NCBI GenBank assembly: GCA_023381515.1
Contig: JAMCQI010000059.1
Span: 1 to 10,268 of the forward strand
Length of the DNA stretch: 10,268 nt
Direction of reading: 5' to 3'
Source: Chloroflexota bacterium
GTDB taxonomy: Bacteria; Chloroflexota; Anaerolineae; UBA4142
Shown one piece after another: positions 1 to 4,791 of the stretch (position 1 is the first letter of the stretch; the number at the start of each line of letters is the position of its first letter). Made by a program: the position numbers and the translations under genes. The notes below the pieces were generated by a model that searched no databases, had not been told where the DNA came from, and saw only the letters and a program-made list of their open reading frames with translations.

Positions 1-1
1 G

Positions 2-139
2 AGAGTCGCTATGCAGAAACCCTTCGTCTGGACGGCCACGGTCGACTCGATCGTGGAAAAGCTCTCACGCTGCGGACAAACGTTGGAGCAGATCCAACCC
101 GGCTGCACCTTGCCTCGTCAGCGGAAGGCGAAGAAATGA
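2..139 (+). CDS. IS630-family transposase, C-terminal fragment
   Basis: This is the last 45 codons of a transposase whose 5' part lies left of the window; the frame is open from base 2 and ends at TGA 137-139. The motif KPFVWTATVDSIVEKL followed by a helical, basic tail matches the usual C-terminus of IS630/Tc1-type DDE transposases, where a KPFxWT motif sits just downstream of the last catalytic acidic residue. The catalytic residues themselves are outside the window, so activity cannot be judged. The coding strand is opposite to every other well-supported gene here. About 30 bases after the stop lies a TA dinucleotide at 169-170, consistent with the end of the element and its TA target site. 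The family call rests on this short tail only. Confidence 0.72.
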   Translation, partial: RVAMQKPFVWTATVDSIVEKLSRCGQTLEQIQPGCTLPRQRKAKK

Positions 140-170
140 GTTGTCCAGTTATTTCGTGGACACTACACTA
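140..170. mobile_element. Probable right end of the IS630-type element with TA target
   Basis: Between the transposase stop and a TA at 169-170 lies a short non-coding stretch containing an inverted pair, TGTCCA at 142-147 and TGGACA at 157-162, with a 9-base loop. IS630/Tc1 elements duplicate TA on insertion and end a few tens of bases after the transposase stop, so 168 is the likely last base of the element and 169-170 the TA. The left end is outside the window, so the terminal inverted repeat cannot be confirmed. The stop codon of the minus-strand acidic frame (163-165) falls inside this IS end. Confidence 0.45.
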
Positions 171-1221
171 GGGTGTCCTCCGGACGGGCTGCACGCAGTG
201 GTTCCTGTTTGACTCTGCGCAAGTCCACAGCGGCTGGAGGCTTTTGACGCGGAGGCTGATAGCGCGGAACGGATTTCTCGTCTGCGCCATCTGGCTCCTT
301 CTCGCCCTGCTCCGGTGCTCCCGGTGCCAACCCGAGATCCGCGTCCTGGGAGTTTTCGGAAGGCTCATTCAGAAGCGGCGAAGTCATCGCTGGCAACGCA
401 GATGCGGCGCCGGTACCGACGCTTTGGCCCTGTGAGGGAGCGTGTGCCGGACCAGCTATCGGGTCCTCTGGTCCATCCAGACTCGACGTAGCAGGGACAT
501 CGGCCCCGGCGGCCTCTCCGGTAAAGACGTCAGTTGCCTGTACGCAAGGCGGACATTCCGGTTTCGTAGATCGATCAATCGTCGGAGAGGCGCCGAGAAA
601 AGAGTCCGGCGAGGGTGGTGACTCGTGGCCACCAGTCCCGTTGTGTTCTGAAGAAACTGGTGCTTCGGCATTCGATCCAGCGTCAACAGGATTCTCTGGT
701 TGCAGTTCGATCTGCGGACCGGCCAGTTCAGGTTCGGGTTCAGGATTCTGAAGGTCGGTTCCCGGACTGGCGACCTCGAGCCCTCCACAACATTCCTGCT
801 CGGCTTCCGCGCCGACGTCGCTTCCGAAGCTGTGGTCTGATTCTGCCGATGTCCGCGCTGCCGGCTTTTGTACCAGCTCGCCATGACTCTCAGCCTGGAT
901 ATCGGCCAGATCCCGGTCCTTGCAGGTTTCTGCTTCGAGCGGACGTGTTCCAGGTCCACTTGAACATTCATCCAAGACTGGCGTGCTAGGGTGTGGCGGG
1001 GTCGCACTGAGATCGCTGTCCGAGTTGGCGCTCGCCTGTTCTTCTACACCGGCTTCGCCTCGCTCATTGGCCTCGTACTCTGCGGCGAGGACGCCCTCGT
1101 GCCTCGTGGTGCAGGTCCGGGCGACCGGCGGGAGGTGTTGGTCATGCGCAGCCGGTAGTTCCGGTAACTGTGGCGCGCCAGGCTGCGGCTGTTCCGCGCA
1201 GACGTCGCGAATGGGGCCATC
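163..1221 (-). pseudogene. Remnant of an acidic, low-complexity protein, truncated by the IS end
   Basis: A minus-strand frame is open for about 350 codons downstream of the broken recombinase. The product is very rich in Glu, Asp, Pro, Ser, Gly and Ala, with stretches such as NPEPEPELAG, and turns basic and proline-rich at the end (RYQPPRQKPP). The codons tend to start with G, as expected for a real coding frame, and the predicted protein looks like an intrinsically disordered linker. I do not recognise a family. It has no ATG or credible ribosome binding site near its 5' end, so the start appears lost, probably in the rearrangement that truncated the recombinase; the upstream boundary is approximate. 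Its TAG stop at 163-165 lies inside the IS630 end, so the original C-terminus seems to have been cut off. A chance open frame in GC-rich DNA is the alternative. Confidence 0.4.
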
Positions 1222-1543
1222 GCTCAACCTTGTAGACCACCACGCAGTCGACGCGGTTGTCGTCGATGTCGCCGAGAAGCCGCTGGAGCGCCGGCCGGTC
1301 CATGTTGCCGCCCGTGTAGCCGCCATCGTCGTATGGTTCGGGCACCAGTTGCCAGCCTTCGTGCTTCTGGCTCGTGATGAACGCCTCGGCGGCTTCCCGC
1401 TGGGCGTCCAGCGAGTTGAACTCCTGCTGGAGGCCTTCCTCGGTGGACTTGCGCGTGTAGACCGCGCACCGGACGACCCGAGGCTTATCTGCGTGCTTGA
1501 CCTCGACGGCGACGCCACGCTTCGCGGAGCTATTCCTGGGCAC
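1142..1543 (-). pseudogene. Serine recombinase, truncated to the N-terminal half of the catalytic domain
   Basis: The first 108 residues match the resolvase-type catalytic domain of large serine recombinases. [12 protein letters not shown] carries the likely nucleophile Ser33, [13 protein letters not shown] follows, and then come [17 protein letters not shown] and VVVYKVER. Homologues continue directly with an LSR-type segment, a second half of the catalytic domain and a recombinase domain, to roughly 500 residues. Here homology stops at about base 1220 and 25 unrelated residues lead to TGA 1142-1144, so the protein should not recombine DNA. The start is GTG at 1543, with GGAGG six bases upstream, and it overlaps the DUF2924 gene by 14 bases, implying coupled translation. 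The family is clear; the breakpoint position is inferred from where the motif pattern ends. Confidence 0.85.
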
Positions 1544-2057
1544 CGTCTACCTCCGAGGCCTTGGACGGGGTCGGCAGCCCGAAAAATTTGAAGCCGTTCC
1601 ACTTGCCGCCGGTGGCCTCGTTGGCTACGGCGGTCAGGGATTTGTACACGCGCCCTTCGAACTCGAAGCCGTCGGCGCGGACCTTCACGGCGATCCGCTG
1701 CCCCCGGTACTCGCGTTCCAACCACGTCCCCGGCGCGGGGAGGCGGTTATCGAGCGGCTTCGGCACCTTGGCTGTGACCTCCAGGAACGCATTTGGATCA
1801 CTCCTGCGCTTCGGCGCGCGGATTCGCAGGTCCGCGTCGTTGGCGATGGCCATGGCGCGCAGGCGCGCGCGTTCGGACAATCCGCCTTCCGCGAGCGCCT
1901 GGATGCGCCAGGCGATGCGGCGGTATAGGAACTGGCGGTTGTTGGACCGGGACTCCTCGCCGAACACCTCGGCGTACTTCTTCCTGAGTTGCGGCACGGT
2001 CATATGGCCGAGTTGGGCAATCTGCTGGGCAATGTCGCCCTTAATCGCGATTTCCAC
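1530..2057 (-). CDS. DUF2924 domain protein
   Basis: A 175-residue protein of unknown function. The C-terminal half (about residues 105-161) carries the DUF2924 pattern: [15 protein letters not shown], then [17 protein letters not shown], then [11 protein letters not shown]. The N-terminal part is helical, with [15 protein letters not shown] near residues 21-35. The start is taken as GTG at 2057 because AGGAG lies six bases upstream; the same frame stays open further upstream but without a comparable site. It overlaps the 58-residue ORF upstream by 17 bases and the recombinase downstream by 14. DUF2924 proteins are commonly found directly before a serine recombinase in phage-like or integrative elements, so a helper or DNA-binding role is plausible but unproven. 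The gene looks intact although its recombinase partner is broken. Confidence 0.85.
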   Translation of the reverse strand: MEIAIKGDIAQQIAQLGHMTVPQLRKKYAEVFGEESRSNNRQFLYRRIAWRIQALAEGGLSERARLRAMAIANDADLRIRAPKRRSDPNAFLEVTAKVPKPLDNRLPAPGTWLEREYRGQRIAVKVRADGFEFEGRVYKSLTAVANEATGGKWNGFKFFGLPTPSKASEVDGAQE

Positions 2058-2217
2058 TTCTGTCTCCTGTCTGGGAGTCGTTAACCACGTCCCTATCAGG
2101 GCTCGAAGTGGCGGTGGTATCAAGTGGAAGTTCGCGGCGGCGCCGCTCGCGCAGCCGGAGATAGCCGGCGGCGAGAATGCGCGCGATGGACTTGAGATCC
2201 TCGGTCGGGATCGGCAC
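2041..2217 (-). CDS. Small ORF heading the DUF2924-recombinase cassette
   Basis: A 58-residue ORF starting at GTG 2217 and ending at TAA 2041-2043. The translation begins PIPTEDLKSIARILAAGYL and continues into an arginine-rich stretch (RLRERRRRELP) and a polar tail, so an N-terminal amphipathic helix with a basic patch can be seen. GAGGTGA lies six bases upstream of the GTG. The last 17 bases overlap the DUF2924 start, giving a chain of three overlapping genes. I do not recognise a named family; the position suggests a small accessory of the element, perhaps nucleic-acid binding, which is inference. Coding status is supported by the ribosome binding site, the overlap and the protein-like composition. 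Confidence 0.6.
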   Translation of the reverse strand: MPIPTEDLKSIARILAAGYLRLRERRRRELPLDTTATSSPDRDVVNDSQTGDRSGNRD

Positions 2218-3002
2218 GACGGTTCACCTCGCTGTGGATTGGGACCACGGCAAGAGTCCGCCGCACGGTCGTCTCGCTGGCCTTCGCTATAAACATACGC
2301 AGACGGCGCGAAAACGGTAAACCGGATCGGGTGGATTGGAGAACGGTGCGGACGAGACGGAAACCGCGCTGGCGCACGTCGGAGGAGGGGCGAGCCGAAC
2401 GCACTTGCTAACCCGGCGAAGGCGATTCAGGAAACCAGCCCACCGAGGCGGACGTTTTCTCCGACCGCCCGGAATGCGCCGGAGAGACGGGTCGCCACAG
2501 AGACGGAATTCGACCGCAAGACGGGCGATATTGCGGCGGACCAAGCCCTCAACAGAGACGAGGCGATCAGCGCAAGTCTTTGGCGGTATTTGGGATGTCT
2601 GGCGAGGAAACGCGGACGCACGAATGGCGTTCGAGTGAACTACTGGGACGGGAGAGGGTTAGGAAAAATGAATTGGCTCCCCAAGTGAAACAAAGGGTAT
2701 TTCACGGTCGAGAGACACTGGCAAAAGTATTGATTCTAAAATGGCTACTCAAATTGACCTGAAGTCGCCATCTCCGTTTTGGAACGTGTAGCACCTGGCT
2801 GCCATTTTCGCGCCCGAAACGGATTCGGACCACGCCGTTGGCCAGAAACGCCTGAGACAGAGACAGTTCCGCGATTCCAGACCAGCAACGTGTACACAGC
2901 GGTTAGCAGGTCGTGGAGAACGGCGGGACCTTCGGTTAACGGGTGGAGATGTGGGCAAATTCGCATCGCGCGTCGTTGCCGGGCAGACTCTCACAACCGG
3001 GC
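2218..3002. other. Long spacer without a convincing gene
   Basis: This interval lies between the recombinase cassette and the PIN toxin. All frames give only short, arginine- and proline-rich translations with no recognisable motif or ribosome binding site. The word GAGACGG occurs three times (2354, 2484, 2500) and GAGACG again at 2555, unevenly spaced. A stretch at about 2660-2765 is clearly more AT-rich than its surroundings. The interval may be decayed insertion debris; no terminal repeats could be defined. Confidence 0.4.
2292..2321 (-). promoter_or_regulatory. Possible sigma-70-type promoter for the recombinase cassette
   Basis: On the minus strand, TTTACC (2316-2321) and TATGTT (2292-2297) are separated by 18 bases and lie about 75 bases upstream of the 58-residue ORF. 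Each box matches four of six consensus positions. It is only a motif match. Confidence 0.22.
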
Positions 3003-3434
3003 TCAAACTCCGTGCGGCGGTTGCGCGAGCATCACCACCCTCACGCCCGCCTGTTCAAAATGGGCATTCGTGGTCAGCGCCTCCGTCAGATGGCGCCGCT
3101 CCATAACTACAAAAGATAGGCAATCGGTGAGGCTCCAGTCCTTGTCGGGCCTCGTCCGGTAAAGTTGCACAGCGGCATCGATGAGATCGGACTCGAATGG
3201 CACCACTTCGATGCGCGCGTCCGCGTGGGCTCGGCGGTAGCCCTCTGCAGCAACGCCGCGAGCGCTCGCGTCAGAGAAACCGTTTAGCCATTCCCAAAGC
3301 ACAGCCTCAGTTGTGACGATGCTGCTCCTCGTCCGAATCACAAACTGGTTCCACGCGACCGCGTGCTGATGATACTGATCTCGCTTGCGCGAAAGCGCCA
3401 TCCAGAAGGATGTGTCCGCGAAGTAGGCTGCCAC
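3003..3434 (-). CDS. PIN-domain toxin (VapC-like ribonuclease)
   Basis: A 143-residue PIN-domain protein, the predicted endoribonuclease toxin of a type II toxin-antitoxin pair. The domain fills the protein. The first acidic residue is Asp7 in YFADTSFW, Glu43 sits in TTEAVLWEW, and Asp99 and Asp104 sit in DKDWSLTDCLSF. The C-terminal motif usually containing another Asp reads ALTTNAHFEQAG here, so Asn123 may replace it. The start is taken as GTG 3434, which shares its first G with the antitoxin TAG stop; an AGGA lies 11 bases upstream. An in-frame extension to 3539 would run through the antitoxin gene and is unlikely. PIN toxins cut RNA, often tRNA or rRNA; the target cannot be read from sequence. 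It may be a stability module of the surrounding accessory region. Confidence 0.85.
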   Translation of the reverse strand: MAAYFADTSFWMALSRKRDQYHQHAVAWNQFVIRTRSSIVTTEAVLWEWLNGFSDASARGVAAEGYRRAHADARIEVVPFESDLIDAAVQLYRTRPDKDWSLTDCLSFVVMERRHLTEALTTNAHFEQAGVRVVMLAQPPHGV

Positions 3435-3673
3435 TACCGCGGCCTGTCCTTCGTGGGGCTGCCGTAGAGGTAGTGGTCGTGTTGATCGGCCAGATCCGTG
3501 GGCAGGGCGTCGTTCTCGACGGCATTCGCGGCGAGCCACGCCAAGGCCGATTCCTCAACTGGCTCACGCGGTCCCACCCGTTCGATCTGCAGGATCAAAG
3601 CCTGATTCGGTGGCATATCGAGTGGCTCATCGGGGATGATAGCCTTGCCGTCAAAATGCGCATGGACCGTCAT
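3434..3673 (-). CDS. Antitoxin of the PIN toxin (AF2212/VapB-like)
   Basis: A 79-residue protein whose N-terminal third has the strand-rich pattern HFDGKAIIPDEPLDMPPNQ, resembling AF2212-like (DUF104) or AbrB-type antitoxins, where a xxDGKxxxPxEPLxLP motif is typical. The remainder is acidic (EPVEESALAWLA) and ends in a basic tail, as expected for a part that wraps the toxin. The ATG at 3673 has AAGGAG five bases upstream. It overlaps the toxin by one base (TAGTG), a standard arrangement in which the antitoxin is made first. It would neutralise the PIN toxin and probably repress the shared promoter. Identity as an antitoxin rests on position, size and the N-terminal motif. Confidence 0.75.
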   Translation of the reverse strand: MTVHAHFDGKAIIPDEPLDMPPNQALILQIERVGPREPVEESALAWLAANAVENDALPTDLADQHDHYLYGSPTKDRPR

Positions 3674-3846
3674 GAAGGCTCCTTATCGGCGACCTCTTCC
3701 AGTATGCCAGCAACGCCGGGGGTGGTCCACTTCACTTCAAAGGCGGCAAAGGCGGGCCCGAGCAGCTCACCGGGACGGTCCTGGCGGCCGTAAGCGCGGT
3801 GTCCGGCTTGATGTCCCAACAACGACGCCGAAACCGCGGCAAACAC
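3670..3846 (-). CDS. Doubtful small ORF overlapping the antitoxin start
   Basis: A 58-codon frame from GTG 3846 to TGA 3670-3672, whose stop overlaps the antitoxin start as ATGA. The C-terminal part reads like protein (FAAFEVKWTTPGVAGILEEV). There is no ribosome binding site before the GTG and no recognisable family, and the putative toxin-antitoxin promoter lies inside it. It may be a remnant of a longer gene or chance. Confidence 0.2.
   Translation of the reverse strand: MFAAVSASLLGHQAGHRAYGRQDRPGELLGPAFAAFEVKWTTPGVAGILEEVADKEPS
3701..3729 (-). promoter_or_regulatory. Possible promoter of the toxin-antitoxin pair
   Basis: On the minus strand TGGACC (3724-3729) and CATACT (3701-3706) are spaced by 17 bases and end about 28 bases before the antitoxin ATG. 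Both boxes match four of six sigma-70 consensus positions. Spacing and placement are good, but the motifs are weak. Confidence 0.33.
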
Positions 3847-4492
3847 GGACTGTCAGCCGATCTGCTCAAAAACCAGGCCAGCCGGAGTCGGCACGGGTCG
3901 TACCGTCGGCCCCAACCCGGCACAGCTATGATTCCTTCTTGAACCGCCAAAGTTCGAACGCCGTTAACCATACGATTTCGGTTCTTGGTATTTGCATGTT
4001 TGCCAGCAAGTGATTGATTCCGCGTGCCTTACTCAAATCGTCTAGAGAAAATCCCCAAGAGGAACCCTGTTACGAAATGGTTTTGGAGAAACAGGTTTCC
4101 AAACCGGTCGAGACGTCACCAACCACGTCGCGTTCTTGCCATACAATCTCCGCGGATCCCAAGTCATTGCATCGGGTTTGTGTGAGCGCGCCTGCTCGAC
4201 CGCAGTCATCAGAAAACGGACGCGCTAAGCGGGAGCGAACTGGACACTGCTGGAGTTCCGGCCTTTTCAGCCCCGAAACTCCCTGTGCCGCTGAGCGGGT
4301 GGTAAGCTAGCTTCCGGGCGGTGCGTCACCGGGTGGGAATGCCCCGCAGGCGTTGTGCCGCCCCTCGCCGCGCGACAGAAACGCCTTCTGCTCACGATCG
4401 TGAGAGAAATCAAATGAGCGGGGCAACGCCGGCTGAAATGCTGGTGGCGGAACATCGGGTGGATCCAGAAGATGGTGGCCGGCAGTATAAAC
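3847..4492. other. Spacer without a convincing gene
   Basis: This is the spacer between the toxin-antitoxin pair and the end of the metal operon. Part of it (about 3950-4180) has lower GC than the rest. Several short frames are open on both strands but none has both a ribosome binding site and a recognisable motif. The only clear structure is the pair of adjacent inverted repeats at 4376-4404. The 3' untranslated region of the metal operon should run into this interval. Confidence 0.4.
4376..4404. repeat. Two adjacent inverted repeats
   Basis: CAGAA (4376-4380) and TTCTG (4386-4390) form a 5-base inverted pair around a 5-base loop. It is followed immediately by the perfect 14-base palindrome CTCACGATCGTGAG (4391-4404). 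The palindrome resembles a dimeric regulator site. The dyads lie about 90-115 bases beyond the last gene of the metal operon, and no U-rich run follows, so a classic intrinsic terminator is not supported. Confidence 0.5.
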
Positions 4493-4660
4493 TCAGTGTC
4501 GTTCTCGCCGGCGCGACTTTGGCAGTAAGCCCTTTTCGCGGAGTACAAACACCACGAATCCGATCACGACCATGATGGCCACAGCGACGATAACTGCGAT
4601 CGCAGCCCGTCTTGCTTCTCGTTCAACAGAACTCTTTTTTCCGTGAGAGTAGCGCTTCAC
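4493..4660 (-). CDS. Small single-pass membrane protein (may be the C-terminal part of a split gene)
   Basis: A 55-residue ORF from GTG 4660 to TGA 4493-4495. Residues 1-18 are polar and basic (KRYSHGKKSSVEREARR). About residues 19-40 form one long hydrophobic segment of Ala, Val, Ile, Met and Phe, and the tail is strongly basic (PKSRRRERH). This is a typical single transmembrane helix with charged flanks; the function is unknown. A GAGG lies five bases before the GTG, so independent translation is possible. The same frame continues upstream to TGA 4682-4684 and then into the 28-codon ORF that begins right after the ATPase, so the two may originally have been one gene of about 91 codons. It is co-directional with the metal operon and may be a small partner of the ATPase, which is inference. 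Confidence 0.55.
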   Translation of the reverse strand: MKRYSHGKKSSVEREARRAAIAVIVAVAIMVVIGFVVFVLREKGLLPKSRRRERH

Positions 4661-4681
4661 GAGTGCCTCACACCCCGTACG

Positions 4682-4768
4682 TCATCCAGTCATCGCTTCC
4701 CAGATGCGGAGCAGCCACTCTTTGCGAACATCGAATCCCCCAAGAGTCATATCTGTTGTGGTTGTCAC
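4682..4768 (-). CDS. Short ORF following the ATPase, in frame with the small membrane protein
   Basis: A 28-residue ORF from GTG 4768 to TGA 4682-4684. Its translation ends in LGGFDVRKEWLLRIWEAMTG, an amphipathic, tryptophan-containing helix that looks like real protein. It starts 22 bases after the ATPase stop and has a very strong purine-rich ribosome binding site at 4780-4791, about 11 bases before the GTG. After the TGA, seven sense codons lead in the same frame to the GTG of the membrane protein. The simplest reading is the N-terminal part of one small membrane protein gene interrupted by a nonsense codon, possibly from a TGG. A genuine leader-like peptide or a stop-codon readthrough event are alternatives. 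Confidence 0.42.
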   Translation of the reverse strand: MTTTTDMTLGGFDVRKEWLLRIWEAMTG

Positions 4769-4779
4769 CGCAGTACGGT

Positions 4780-4791
4780 CCTCCCCTCCTT
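4780..4791 (-). promoter_or_regulatory. Strong ribosome binding site overlapping the ATPase stop
   Basis: The minus strand reads AAGGAGGGGAGG here, beginning at the last base of the ATPase TGA. It can serve only the short ORF starting at GTG 4768, and is the main reason to think that ORF is translated. Confidence 0.5.

Noticed and set aside
456..1007. 183-residue minus-strand frame and a 124-residue plus-strand frame in the acidic region
   Set aside because: Both are basic, motif-free translations that overlap the acidic frame, which has better codon-position bias; neither has a ribosome binding site that I can see.
1222..1725. 5' half of the long minus-strand open frame, antisense-frame shadow over the recombinase and the end of DUF2924
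   Set aside because: The translation is arginine/serine-rich without motifs, and the same bases encode a recognisable recombinase and DUF2924 C-terminus in other frames; only the part below about 1221 was kept as a possible remnant.
4042..4167. 41-residue minus-strand ORF from ATG 4167
   Set aside because: No ribosome binding site and no recognisable motif, and comparable frames are open on the other strand.
4230..4262. Similarity of an AGTGTCCA word (minus strand) to the IS630 end near 155-168
   Set aside because: Only eight bases match and the flanks differ, so this is not a second copy of the IS end.
4014..4310. 98-residue plus-strand ORF
   Set aside because: Composition is that of random translation, with no ribosome binding site or domain; the neighbouring genes with good support run on the opposite strand.
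4655..4684. Selenocysteine insertion at the in-frame TGA
   Set aside because: Only a weak, bulged stem can be drawn after the TGA, with no SECIS-like loop, and no redox motif is seen; a nonsense change is simpler.
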